Positions 7,749-16,595 of a stretch of 64,000 nt of DNA are shown here, in pieces. Made by a program: the position numbers and the translations under genes. The notes beneath the pieces are model-generated. The model did not search any database. It saw only the letters and a list, made by a program, of their open reading frames with translations, and was not told the origin of the DNA. The DNA comes from Urechidicola croceus (GTDB lineage Bacteria; Bacteroidota; Bacteroidia; Flavobacteriales; Flavobacteriaceae), in NCBI GenBank assembly GCA_905181865.1, contig CAJIZG010000003.1:1095408-1159407 (forward strand). Direction: 5' to 3'. Position 1 is the first letter of the stretch. The number at the start of each line of letters is the position of its first letter.

Positions 7749-8173
7749 TTTAATAAGCAGTACCATTTGGGTTCCAAAGAAGTTTTTTAGTGGCTCAAAT
7801 AAGATTGGAATTGGGTACAATTTTAAAATACTATGTAGTTGAAACTCGACAGAGTTTTTGGCTCAAACTGTACGATTGAGAATCGTTGAGAGTTACACTA
7901 TCAAAACGTTTAAGAACGTATACAGTTTGGCTAAGTTAGTGAAAATAAATTGTATTGTCAATTGATATTCAATGACTTATAAATAATTTAAAAATTGTAG
8001 TTGGTTAAAATCTGAAATATATTTAGCCATTTTAGTGAAAACCGAACCTTATCAGTTGTGATTAATAAGGTTGATGTTCAAAAAAAGAAAGCTTTTTGGA
8101 GTGCTAAAAATGTTTAGGTATGCTGACTACGTATTGTAAAATTGTATATTGACAATTACAACAAATACTAAAA
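7749..8173. other. Segment between elements B and C without an intact gene
   Basis: This 425-bp stretch has no credible complete gene. One frame (from 7750) is open for about 73 codons apart from one TGA, reading STIWVPKKFFSGSNKIGIGY before the stop and NSTEFLAQTVRLRIVESYTI after it. That may be the remains of a gene. I do not recognise the product. As it is bounded by two palindromes of the same family it looks like a cassette whose gene has decayed or that carries something non-coding. Confidence 0.35.
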
Positions 8174-8264
8174 ACAACAGTGTATAAAAAAAATTGCTAC
8201 ATCGAGTTCTAAAAAAAGAACTCATGCTAGAAATACGCAACTGTTTTTATACCAAACGTTGTAG
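8174..8264. repeat. Palindromic boundary element C (attC-like architecture)
   Basis: The left arm at 8174-8197 (ACAACAGTGTATAAAAAAAA, then TTGC) pairs with the right arm at 8237-8264 (GCAACTGTTTTTATACCAAA, then CGTTGTAG). A perfect 7-bp inner hairpin GAGTTCT/AGAACTC sits at 8204-8223. It is the shortest of the four elements. The gene at 8325 starts 60 bases after it. Confidence 0.62.
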
Positions 8265-8324
8265 CCAATTTAAAAAATCTCGTAATTTACTCTGGTATAG
8301 TCTAAATCATAAAATTAAAAAATA

Positions 8325-8864
8325 ATGGAATTCGCAATAGATACTGATACATGGTTTATCTTCACTATATTGTTTATCAGCGCATTGGCTTTATTTATTT
8401 TGGGGTATGTTGTAATTCCTTATTTAACAAGAACAAAACACCTTAACCGAACAAAACTTAGAAACAAAAGAAAGCACGATAATTATAAACGGCTAGATAA
8501 AAAATATTCTGACCGTAAAATCACAAATCTAGAAGAAGACAATCAAAAATTACAAATTGATTTAATAAATGATTTGCAACAAATGCTGCAATCTAATTTG
8601 AAAACATCTAACCTTTTACCTTTTTTTTCAAATTTTGAAAAATTATATCCAAACTTTGGACAATCTTTGCGAAAAATAATTCCAGATATTACTGCTAACG
8701 AATTAAAACTTTGTGCTTTTTTAAGACTCAACCTAAGTTCAAAAGAAATTAGTCTCCTTTTGAATATAACTTCAGAAAGCGTTAATAAAGCGAGATATAG
8801 ACTTAGAAAAAAAATGGAATTGAATTCTAAAGAAGATCTTTTTATTTTTCTTTCAAGTATCTAA
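8325..8864 (+). CDS. Membrane-anchored LuxR-like HTH protein
   Basis: A 179-residue protein with one N-terminal membrane segment (about residues 10-32, FIFTILFISALALFILGYVV), a highly charged and probably coiled-coil middle (35-85), and a C-terminal helix-turn-helix (about 118-175). The C-terminal block ITANELKLCAFLRLNLSSKE followed by INITSESVNKARYRLRKK-type sequence is the HTH found at the end of Bacteroidota TPR-TM-LuxR regulators. Those proteins are normally over 500 residues with a large N-terminal sensor; here the sensor is missing and the protein begins at the membrane helix. It lies 95 bases before a hydrolase gene on the same strand, inside the same palindrome-bounded block. Confidence 0.75.
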   Translation: MEFAIDTDTWFIFTILFISALALFILGYVVIPYLTRTKHLNRTKLRNKRKHDNYKRLDKKYSDRKITNLEEDNQKLQIDLINDLQQMLQSNLKTSNLLPFFSNFEKLYPNFGQSLRKIIPDITANELKLCAFLRLNLSSKEISLLLNITSESVNKARYRLRKKMELNSKEDLFIFLSSI

Positions 8865-8959
8865 AAATCTAACATTTAAATCTATGTCCATTATTTGTCC
8901 ATAGTCTTTTTTTTGAACTGGTTATTTAATTTAATTCTTTTGCTTTAAAAATAGAAACC

Positions 8960-10411
8960 ATGAGAATTTTTGAAATTATTTTACTAATCATTAGTACCTT
9001 TTTTCCTTTTTATATTTCAACAAGGAACTATCGATTAAACAAAAAAACAGTTTTAATTTTAATTATTTGCATACTCATTCTGCATCTTGTTCTAGAAGGG
9101 TATAGGTGGCAAATGTTTCCCTCCTATTTGATAATTTTAATTTTAGTATGGTGTTTGTATAAAGAACATAACTTTTTTAAAGGAAGATGGATTAGAAAAA
9201 TAGTTAGTGGAATAACATTCATTATAGTAATGCTATTTGGTTGGGCGATGCCTTATATTTTACCAGTTTTTGATTTACCAGCCACAACAGGAAAATATAA
9301 TATAGGATCTCAATATATCCACTTAAAAACCAATCAAGAGGAATTCATTACTTCAAAAGCAGGAGATAAAAGAGAATTGAATATTAAAATTTGGTATCCT
9401 GCCATCATAAATAATGATGAAAAAGAACCTTATCTGAATGAAGGAGAACGACTTGGATTTGCATCAAAATATGGATTGCCCAAATCTACCTTTAATTATT
9501 TGGACAATGTTAAAACGAATACTTACAACAGTCCTTCGGTGGCAAAAGGGAATTTTCCTGTTTTAATTTTCTCTCATGGATATTATTCAAATGCTTCAGG
9601 TTATTATGCTTTAATAGAAGAAATTGTAAGTCATGGATATATTGTAATAAATATCAATCATACTTATGAAAGTACGGGCTCATTATTTTCAAATGGAGAA
9701 ATTAAACTTTATAACAAAGTCTATGACAGAGAACATAATAATAAAGAAATGGCTGAAATGATTTGGAATGCCACTGAAAACTATAAAAAAGCAACAAACC
9801 CAAAAGAACAATTTAATGCCGTTGAAAATCTTATCCGTAATTATATTGCGGCAGAAATAACAATTCGGTGGAGCAAAGATATTTCATTGGTTATAGATGA
9901 ATTAGAAAAATGGAATAACTCCTCTTTTTTAGCGGAGCATATAAACACTTCTAAAATTGGGGTATTTGGGCATTCTCAAGGTGGCTCCGCCGCTGGTCAG
10001 GCTCTACTCGATGACAAGAGAATAAAAGCTGGAATAAATATAGACGGTGTACAATGGGGGCCAATGATTGATACAATAATGACCAAACCATTTGCTTTAA
10101 TAACGTCTGAATGGGATAACTCTCACCCAAATTTAAACGTACATGCATATCATAATGGAAGTTCTTCTGATTTTTATAATTCCAAAATTTTAAACTCAGG
10201 GCACTCAAATTTTATGGACATTCCACTAATGATTAATTTACAATTTATAAATGAAGCTGGAACGATAAATCCAAACAGAGTATATAAGTTAACTACAGAA
10301 ATAGTATTACAGTTTTTTGATATGTATTTATTAGACACACCGTCTAATTTATTAGACTTGAAAACTAAATATCCTGAACTTGAAATTGAATTAATGGAAA
10401 AAAATCAATGA
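8960..10411 (+). CDS. Membrane-anchored alpha/beta hydrolase, PAF-acetylhydrolase-like
   Basis: A 483-residue protein with about four N-terminal membrane segments (residues 1-105) and a C-terminal alpha/beta-hydrolase domain (about 125-475). The nucleophile is S339 in the elbow GHSQGG, the oxyanion region is FPVLIFSHGYYSN, and the probable catalytic histidine is H415 in SGHSNFMDIP. The layout resembles plasma platelet-activating-factor acetylhydrolase (isoform II) proteins, which cleave short acyl chains from phospholipids or other esters. The substrate here is unknown. It is paired with the HTH protein upstream, and palindrome D begins eight bases after its stop. Confidence 0.8.
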   Translation: MRIFEIILLIISTFFPFYISTRNYRLNKKTVLILIICILILHLVLEGYRWQMFPSYLIILILVWCLYKEHNFFKGRWIRKIVSGITFIIVMLFGWAMPYILPVFDLPATTGKYNIGSQYIHLKTNQEEFITSKAGDKRELNIKIWYPAIINNDEKEPYLNEGERLGFASKYGLPKSTFNYLDNVKTNTYNSPSVAKGNFPVLIFSHGYYSNASGYYALIEEIVSHGYIVININHTYESTGSLFSNGEIKLYNKVYDREHNNKEMAEMIWNATENYKKATNPKEQFNAVENLIRNYIAAEITIRWSKDISLVIDELEKWNNSSFLAEHINTSKIGVFGHSQGGSAAGQALLDDKRIKAGINIDGVQWGPMIDTIMTKPFALITSEWDNSHPNLNVHAYHNGSSSDFYNSKILNSGHSNFMDIPLMINLQFINEAGTINPNRVYKLTTEIVLQFFDMYLLDTPSNLLDLKTKYPELEIELMEKNQ

Positions 10412-10418
10412 AAAACTG

Positions 10419-10559
10419 GCTACAACAAGCCGTGTAAAATTCATTGCTAAGTCTTGGCTTTCTTAGGAAAATCCTATCGGATTTTCAAGTTGGTTTTGTA
10501 CTTATGAAGTTAATTGCTAATTTCACGCAACGAAATCTTACACAAATCCGCCGTTAGCA
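10419..10559. repeat. Palindromic boundary element D (attC-like architecture)
   Basis: The left arm at 10419-10450 (GCTACAACAAGCCGTGTAAA, then ATTCATTGCTAA) pairs with the right arm at 10527-10559 (GCAACGAAATCTTACACAAA, then TCCGCCGTTAGCA). A perfect 8-bp inner hairpin GAAAATCC/GGATTTTC lies at 10467-10486. I have the impression of near-identical intergenic sequences in other Flavobacteria, which I cannot verify here. The truncated monooxygenase begins 18 bases after it. Confidence 0.62.
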
Positions 10560-10577
10560 TTCATTAGAACGAACTTT

Positions 10578-10757
10578 ATGAACATAGATATTATTGGAGC
10601 AGGAATAGGAGGATTAACGACAGCAATTGCACTTGAGCAAAAAGGAATAAAAACAAGGATTTTTGAACAAGCCGAACAGATAAAAGAAGTTGGTGCTGGA
10701 ATATTTTTAGGGGTACCTCGTGGTACACTTTTTCATCAAAAAAAGTTGACAAGTTGA
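10578..10757 (+). pseudogene. Truncated FAD-dependent monooxygenase (N-terminal fragment)
   Basis: A 59-codon frame that starts as a class A flavin monooxygenase of the TetX/PHBH type: [20 protein letters not shown] with the dinucleotide-binding GxGxxG, then [18 protein letters not shown] normal protein would be about 380 residues and would continue with an NAM-x-V segment. Here homology ends at about codon 45 and the frame closes 15 codons later in unrelated sequence. It sits directly after palindrome D, so it looks like the cut end of a cassette next to the tRNA-Asn locus. Confidence 0.75.
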
Positions 10758-10824
10758 CGAAATAAAGTGAAAATGTAAATTGTATTGAAATGGAAGTGTA
10801 AACTCTGTAGGTAGTGCTAAAACC

Positions 10825-10855
10825 AAAAAAGACTTACACTTTCATGTAAGTCTTT
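10825..10855 (-). terminator. Rho-independent terminator of the tRNA-Asn transcript
   Basis: Read on the minus strand, the stem AAAGACTTACA with a six-base loop and TGTAAGTCTTT is followed by further T residues. It lies 12 bases beyond the tRNA 3' end. Confidence 0.7.
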
Positions 10856-10866
10856 CTGCTCTTAAG

Positions 10867-10940
10867 CTCCCCCTCAAGGACTCGAACCTTGGACCCTCTG
10901 ATTAACAGTCAGATGCTCTAACCAACTGAGCTAAGGAGGA
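10867..10940 (-). tRNA. trnN: tRNA-Asn (anticodon GTT)
   Basis: A full 74-nt cloverleaf on the minus strand. The acceptor stem is TCCTCCT/AGGGGGA with discriminator G and no encoded CCA. The D arm is GCTC-AGTTGGTTA-GAGC. The anticodon arm is TCTGA-CTGTTAA-TCAGA with anticodon GTT. The T arm is CAAGG-TTCGAGT-CCTTG. The 3' end faces the palindrome-bounded gene block, the position often used by integrating islands. Confidence 0.97.
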
Positions 10941-11118
10941 GTGTTTCCGTGTTTAATTTCGGTGTGCAAATATATATCTTTTTATAATTCCACCAAATAA
11001 TTTTCAAAAAAATATTATTCATTTATTTCATTCTTTAATTTTATGACATTCTTTAAATAAGTCTGCAAATTTTATTTATATAATCCTCTTTAATATTCAT
11101 TGATTTTCTGAAATATTG

Positions 11119-11126
11119 TATTTTTG
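11119..11126 (+). promoter_or_regulatory. -7 element upstream of sucA
   Basis: TATTTTTG matches the Bacteroidota -7 consensus TAnnTTTG and lies 39 bases before the sucA start, which gives a plausible short leader. A TTG at 11100-11102 is only 16 bases away, shorter than usual, so the -33 element is uncertain. Confidence 0.45.
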
Positions 11127-11165
11127 TCCAAGTCTTAAATAAAACGTATAAGTACGATATAAAAT

Positions 11166-13904
11166 ATGGATAAGTTTTCGTTTCTTAATGCAGCACATTC
11201 GGGGTTCATTGCCGATTTATACGATCAGTATCTGGTCAATCCAGATGCGGTAGAACCAAGTTGGAGAAGTTTTTTTCAAGGGTATGATCTTGCCAATGAA
11301 AATTATGAAATTACTGACGAAGAAACTTCAGTTGTAATTCCAGGTCAAGTAAGCAAAGAGTTTCGTGTTTTAGATTTGATCGATGGGTACAGAACAAGAG
11401 GTCACCTATTCACAAAAACAAACCCTGTTAGAGCTCGGAGAGAGTACAAACCTACTTTAGCTATTGAGAATTTTGGGCTTTCTACAGATGATTTAGATAA
11501 TTATTTTGATGCCGGTGAAGTTTTAGGCTTAGGAAACACAACTTTAAAAGATATTATTTTTCATTTAGAAAAAATCTATTGCGACTCTATCGGAATAGAA
11601 TATATGTACATCAGAAATCCAGCGGTGATTAAATGGTGGCAAGAAAGACTGAATACAAATGACAACCACAGAAAATTTTCGCTGATTGAAAAAAAATATT
11701 TTCTATCTAAATTAAATCATGCGATTACGTTCGAAAACTTTTTACAGACTAAATATGTTGGTCAGAAACGATTTTCACTTGAAGGAGGAGAATCTTTAAT
11801 TCCTGCGATTAGTTCTGCATTATTCTACGCCGTAGAGTCGTATGGCGTTAAAGAATGTGTACTTGGAATGGCGCATCGCGGTCGATTAAGTACGCTTGTA
11901 AATGTTTTTAGAAAACCAATGCACGAACTCTTTAGCGAGTTTGACGGTAAAGATTTTGAAGATCAAAACATTGACGGTGATGTTAAATATCATTTAGGGC
12001 TTACGCTTGATAAAACCTATCAAAACGGAAAGTCCATTAAAATGAATTTAGTCCCAAATCCTTCACATTTAGAAACAGTAGCTTCGATTGCAGAGGGAAT
12101 TACCAGAGCAAAAATTGATAAAGACTACCATGGAGATGATTCACAAATTCTTCCTATTATAGTGCATGGTGATGCAGCGATTGCAGGACAAGGAATTGCC
12201 TACGAGGTTGCACAAATGAGTGAATTGAGTGGATATAAGACTGGTGGAACGATTCACATTGTGGTGAATAACCAAATTGGTTTTACTACAAATTATTTAG
12301 ATGCACGCTCAAGCACCTATTGTACAGACGTAGCCAAAGTAATACTGTCACCTGTTCTTCATGTAAATTCTGACGACGTTGAAGCGGTAATTCATGCTGT
12401 TTCTCTAGCGCTTGATTATCGAATGAAATTCAAAAAAGACGTTTATATCGATTTATTGGGGTATCGAAAATATGGTCATAATGAAGGAGATGAACCTCGT
12501 TTTACACAACCAAAATTGTATAAAAAAATTGCCAAACAGAGTAATTCTTTCAAGATATATAGTGATAAATTAGTTGCAGAAAAATCCATTGATGCTGCTT
12601 ATCCTCAAAAAATTGTTGCCGAGTTTAAATCAATGCTCGAGACGACTTATTCAAAATCAAAAGAAACTACCTCAACCAAGGTGCGTGAATTTATGCAGGA
12701 ACGATGGATTGATTTTAAACGTCAACGTTTAGATGGGATTCTTAAACCTGTTGAAACTTTCTATGACAAGAAACGTTTAGAAGGAATTGCAAAAGTAGTA
12801 TCAACAGTGCCCGATGGTGCAAAGTTTATGCGAAAAGCAGAACGTATATTAAAAGGTAGAGAACAAATGGTTTTCGAATCTGATACGCTAGATTGGGGTT
12901 TGGCAGAAACCTTGGCTTATGGAAGTTTAATGGAAGAAGGTTTTGATATTCGTATTTCTGGGCAAGATGTTGAAAGAGGTACTTTTAGCCATCGTCATGC
13001 GATTTTGTGTGATGAAATTTCTGAAGAGCGCATCAATCTATTAAATACAAATCCCAAGAATAAAGGAGAAATGTATATTTACAACTCTCTTTTATCAGAA
13101 TATGGTGTGCTTGGTTTTGATTATGGCTATGCTATGGCAAACCCAAATACCTTAACTATTTGGGAAGCTCAGTTTGGTGACTTTAGCAATGGTGCCCAAA
13201 TTATTTTTGACCAATATCTATCGGCTGCCGAACAAAAATGGAAAACTCAAAACGGAATCGTAATCTTATTGCCACATGGATATGAGAGTCAAGGTTCTGA
13301 GCACTCTTCTGCTCGTATGGAACGTTATTTGCAACTTTGTTCAAAAGATAATATGATTGTTGCAGATTGTACAACTCCAGCAAATTTCTTCCACTTATTG
13401 AGACGTCAAATGAAATGGAATTTCAGAAAACCTTTGATTGTTTTTACACCAAAAAGTTTGTTGCGTCATCCAAAAGCGGTTTCTTCATTGAGCGAATTAG
13501 CGAATGGCAAATTTCAAGAAGTAATTGACGACTCCATCAACACTAAAAAAGTGACGAAAATGGTGTTCTGTACAGGTAAATTCTACTACGAACTATTGGC
13601 TGAAAGAGAAGCGCTAGAAAGAGATGATGTTGCCCTTATAAGAATTGAGCAATTGTTCCCATTACATTTAGATAAAATCCAGAAAATTATAGATCGTTAT
13701 CCAAATGTTTCTAAATATGTTTGGGCACAAGAAGAACCAAAAAATATGGGTGCTTGGACACATATGTTACAGCGTTTAGATATCGTTAAACTAGAGGTTG
13801 CATCAAGAGATTACGCCGCTGTACCAGCACCAGGATCTGGAGCAAGAGATAAAAGAAGACAGCAAAGAGTAATAGATACTGTTTTTAATACTGACGAAAA
13901 ATAA
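11166..13904 (+). CDS. sucA: 2-oxoglutarate dehydrogenase E1 component
   Basis: Thiamine-diphosphate-dependent E1 of the 2-oxoglutarate dehydrogenase complex. It decarboxylates 2-oxoglutarate in the TCA cycle and transfers the succinyl group to the lipoyl domain of SucB. At 912 residues it has the usual length. Visible hallmarks are the N-terminal E2-binding segment (FLNAAHSGFIADLYDQYL and SWRSFFQGY), GMAHRGRLSTLVNV, HGDAAIAGQGIAYE in the ThDP region, GHNEGDEPRFTQP, and the C-terminal transketolase-like part with HGYESQGSEHSSARMER. sucB follows after 24 bases. Confidence 0.97.
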   Translation: MDKFSFLNAAHSGFIADLYDQYLVNPDAVEPSWRSFFQGYDLANENYEITDEETSVVIPGQVSKEFRVLDLIDGYRTRGHLFTKTNPVRARREYKPTLAIENFGLSTDDLDNYFDAGEVLGLGNTTLKDIIFHLEKIYCDSIGIEYMYIRNPAVIKWWQERLNTNDNHRKFSLIEKKYFLSKLNHAITFENFLQTKYVGQKRFSLEGGESLIPAISSALFYAVESYGVKECVLGMAHRGRLSTLVNVFRKPMHELFSEFDGKDFEDQNIDGDVKYHLGLTLDKTYQNGKSIKMNLVPNPSHLETVASIAEGITRAKIDKDYHGDDSQILPIIVHGDAAIAGQGIAYEVAQMSELSGYKTGGTIHIVVNNQIGFTTNYLDARSSTYCTDVAKVILSPVLHVNSDDVEAVIHAVSLALDYRMKFKKDVYIDLLGYRKYGHNEGDEPRFTQPKLYKKIAKQSNSFKIYSDKLVAEKSIDAAYPQKIVAEFKSMLETTYSKSKETTSTKVREFMQERWIDFKRQRLDGILKPVETFYDKKRLEGIAKVVSTVPDGAKFMRKAERILKGREQMVFESDTLDWGLAETLAYGSLMEEGFDIRISGQDVERGTFSHRHAILCDEISEERINLLNTNPKNKGEMYIYNSLLSEYGVLGFDYGYAMANPNTLTIWEAQFGDFSNGAQIIFDQYLSAAEQKWKTQNGIVILLPHGYESQGSEHSSARMERYLQLCSKDNMIVADCTTPANFFHLLRRQMKWNFRKPLIVFTPKSLLRHPKAVSSLSELANGKFQEVIDDSINTKKVTKMVFCTGKFYYELLAEREALERDDVALIRIEQLFPLHLDKIQKIIDRYPNVSKYVWAQEEPKNMGAWTHMLQRLDIVKLEVASRDYAAVPAPGSGARDKRRQQRVIDTVFNTDEK

Positions 13905-13928
13905 TAATAAAACGTAAAATTATATACC

Positions 13929-15146
13929 ATGATTTTAGAAATGAAAGTTCCTTCTCCGGGAGAATCAATTACAGAAGTAGAAATTGCAAGTTGGCTAGTA
14001 GAAAATGGTGATTATGTTGAAAAAGACCAACCCGTTGCTGAAGTTGATTCAGACAAAGCAACCTTAGAATTACCTGCTGAAGAAAGTGGAATTATCACTT
14101 TAAAAGCAGAAGAAGGAGACGCTGTTAATGTGGGTGCTGTTGTGTGTCTTATCGATATGGATGGAAAGAAACCAGCAGGCGATTCAGCTGCAAAACAAAC
14201 AACAGAAACTATAGAAACTGCAGAAGTAAAAGAAGTTGCAAAACCAGTTGAAACGATAAAAACGTACGCATCAGGTACTGCCTCTCCAGCCGCTAAGAAG
14301 ATTCTTTCTGAAAAGGGAATGGATGCTTCTGGCATTAAAGGTTCTGGAAAAGATGGAAGAATTACTAAAGAGGATGCTGTTAAGGCTGTTCCTTCTATGG
14401 GTACCGCTCCAACTCATGGCGAACGTGGATCTGAACGCAAAAAACTTTCTATGTTGCGTAGAAAAGTTGCACAACGTTTAGTTGCTGTTAAAAATGAAAC
14501 AGCCATGTTGACTACCTTTAATGAGGTAAACATGCAGCCTATATTTGATTTACGTAAAGAATTTAAAGAAGATTTTAAAGCGAAACACAATGTTGGCTTA
14601 GGATTTATGAGTTTCTTTACGTTGGCTATTGTACGCGCATTAAAATTATTTCCTGATGTAAATTCAATGATGGATGGAGATTATAAAATTACTCCAGATT
14701 TTCAAGATATTTCAATTGCAGTATCTGGACCAAAAGGTTTAATGGTTCCTGTGATCAGAAATGCTGAGAACTTATCATTTAGAGGTGTTGAAAGCGAAGT
14801 GAAGAGATTGGCTATTCGAGCACGTGATGGTCAAATTACGGTAGATGAAATGACTGGAGGAACGTTTACAATCACCAACGGTGGTGTATTTGGATCTATG
14901 CTATCTACTCCTATTATTAACCCACCACAAAGTGGTATTTTAGGAATGCATAATATTGTGAATCGTCCAATGGCTGTTAATGGTGAGGTAGTGATTCAAC
15001 CCATAATGTATGTAGCGTTGTCTTATGACCACAGAATTATTGACGGAAAAGAATCCGTTAGTTTCTTAGTTGCAGTAAAAGAAGCCTTAGAAAATCCAAT
15101 TGAGTTATTGATGGATAAGAATGCCTTAAAGTCCTTAGAACTTTAG
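13929..15146 (+). CDS. sucB: Dihydrolipoyllysine-residue succinyltransferase, E2 of 2-oxoglutarate dehydrogenase
   Basis: E2 core enzyme of the same complex, 405 residues. The order is a lipoyl domain (1-78) with the lipoylated lysine K43 in [12 protein letters not shown], a linker, a peripheral E1/E3-binding domain (about 120-155, [20 protein letters not shown]), and the catalytic acyltransferase domain (175-405) with the active-site pair H368 and D372 in [15 protein letters not shown]. It forms an operon with sucA and ends before a strong bidirectional terminator. Confidence 0.97.
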   Translation: MILEMKVPSPGESITEVEIASWLVENGDYVEKDQPVAEVDSDKATLELPAEESGIITLKAEEGDAVNVGAVVCLIDMDGKKPAGDSAAKQTTETIETAEVKEVAKPVETIKTYASGTASPAAKKILSEKGMDASGIKGSGKDGRITKEDAVKAVPSMGTAPTHGERGSERKKLSMLRRKVAQRLVAVKNETAMLTTFNEVNMQPIFDLRKEFKEDFKAKHNVGLGFMSFFTLAIVRALKLFPDVNSMMDGDYKITPDFQDISIAVSGPKGLMVPVIRNAENLSFRGVESEVKRLAIRARDGQITVDEMTGGTFTITNGGVFGSMLSTPIINPPQSGILGMHNIVNRPMAVNGEVVIQPIMYVALSYDHRIIDGKESVSFLVAVKEALENPIELLMDKNALKSLEL

Positions 15147-15183
15147 GTATATTTAGTTTATGAATTAGTTGTTTGTAAACTTT

Positions 15184-15230
15184 AAGACAAAAAAATCTCC
15201 GAGTAAAGCACTCGGAGATTTTTTTGTCTT
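15184..15230. terminator. Bidirectional rho-independent terminator
   Basis: A perfect 20-bp inverted repeat, 15184-15203 (AAGACAAAAAAATCTCCGAG) against 15211-15230, with a seven-base loop. The A-run on one side and T-run on the other let it work in both directions: for sucAB on the plus strand and for the Gfo/Idh operon ending at 15241 on the minus strand. Confidence 0.9.
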
Positions 15231-15240
15231 ATTTAAACCA

Positions 15241-16590
15241 TTATAATTTTGGGTCCCATCCTGGTTCGTACGTACGAGACCAAAATTTCATTGCATCACG
15301 ATCATAAATACGACCTGTATTTTCATCTACTTCAAATGATTTTCCAATTTTTGAAGCAATATTTGCATAATGTGTCATCGCTTGCGAAGTAGCCCCTTGC
15401 TGAATTGGAGAAGTTAATTCTTGATTTCCTCTAATTGTTTCAAAAAAGTTAACAGCGTGTCTTGTAGAAAGATCTCCTCCTCCTCCAAGCGCTAGTCCAC
15501 CTTCAGCACCTGAAGATTTATTATCTTTAATCAATTTTCCTGCAAGATCATATAAGGCAAAACCTCCACGATCTATAAAAGCAGATCCTTTCGATCCATA
15601 AATAATGGTTCCTCTTCCCTTACCATATTTATTATATCCGTTTCTACTTTGCCCATCCCATTCTATCACTTTATTTCCAGAAAATTTAAAGGTAGCATTC
15701 ATAGAATCATACATTTCCCAACCATCATTTTTATAATGATTCTTTTCGGCAATCACATCTACATGCTCTGGAAGCGACACTCCTAACGCCCACCTAGCGA
15801 TGTCTAGTTCATGTGTTGCATTGTTCCCCATTTCTGCGGTTCCAAAATCCCAACCATACCAGTGCCAGTTGTAATTCCATGTATCATGAGTATACGCTTT
15901 TCTTATTGCTGGCCCTTGAAATAACTCCCAATCCAATCCTTCTGGCGGTGCAGCCTTTACAGGAATTGGCACTTCACCTCTTTTATTGATATAAAAAGCT
16001 GTCGCTTTGTACGTATCTCCAATAATGCCATTATGGATTTCCTTAATAATTTGAGAAGATTCCGCAGAGGATCTTTGTTGATTTCCCATTTGAACCACTT
16101 TATTGTATTTTTCTTGGGCAGCTACAACCATTTCATTTTCATTCATGTTGTGCGAACATGGCTTTTCTAAATAAATGTGTTTTCCTGCTTGCATTCCCAT
16201 AATAGCTCCTGGCGTATGCCAATGATCTGGAGTTGCCATAAAAATAGCATCTACTTCTTTGTCATCTAATATCTTACGAATATCGTTTTCTACTACTGGT
16301 TTGTAATTAACACTTTTAGAAAATTTTGCTGCAGCCTTATCTCGCTGACTTTTCATAACATCGCAAAAATACTTCAATGTAACATTGTTCTTCTTATCTA
16401 GAATAGGTGGAATATATGCTCCATATCTTCTTCCTAAACCTTGAATGGCAATATTAACACGATCATTTGCTCCAATTATATTTGAATAACTTTGAGCGGA
16501 CATAGCATTTACTTTATTCCCTAATGCAACACCTACGACACCAACGGCCGCTTTTTTAATAAAACTTCTTCTACTTGAACTCATATCCAT
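15241..16590 (-). CDS. Tat-exported Gfo/Idh/MocA oxidoreductase
   Basis: A 449-residue NAD(P)-dependent sugar oxidoreductase with a twin-arginine signal (SSRRSFIKKAAVGVVGVALG), so it should be folded with cofactor and exported to the periplasm. The Rossmann domain begins around residue 42 (RVNIAIQGLGRRYGAYIPP), and the conserved EKP of the family is in HIYLEKPCSHNMNENEM. The YNWHWYGWDFGTAEMGN block is shared with the exported paralogue at 28246. It is the last gene of a three-gene operon after a DUF1080 lipoprotein and an exported isomerase. That trio resembles reported 3-keto-glycoside pathways in which a Gfo/Idh enzyme oxidises C3 of a sugar and DUF1080 proteins cleave the product. The substrate is not evident. 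Confidence 0.88.
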   Translation of the reverse strand: MDMSSSRRSFIKKAAVGVVGVALGNKVNAMSAQSYSNIIGANDRVNIAIQGLGRRYGAYIPPILDKKNNVTLKYFCDVMKSQRDKAAAKFSKSVNYKPVVENDIRKILDDKEVDAIFMATPDHWHTPGAIMGMQAGKHIYLEKPCSHNMNENEMVVAAQEKYNKVVQMGNQQRSSAESSQIIKEIHNGIIGDTYKATAFYINKRGEVPIPVKAAPPEGLDWELFQGPAIRKAYTHDTWNYNWHWYGWDFGTAEMGNNATHELDIARWALGVSLPEHVDVIAEKNHYKNDGWEMYDSMNATFKFSGNKVIEWDGQSRNGYNKYGKGRGTIIYGSKGSAFIDRGGFALYDLAGKLIKDNKSSGAEGGLALGGGGDLSTRHAVNFFETIRGNQELTSPIQQGATSQAMTHYANIASKIGKSFEVDENTGRIYDRDAMKFWSRTYEPGWDPKL

Positions 16591-16595
16591 AATTT

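Noticed and set aside
10867..10940. tRNA 3' end as an att site with a duplicate at the far end of the accessory region
   Set aside because: I found no copy of the tRNA 3' segment (TCGAGTCCTTGAGGG) near 5989-6215, so no island ends could be defined.
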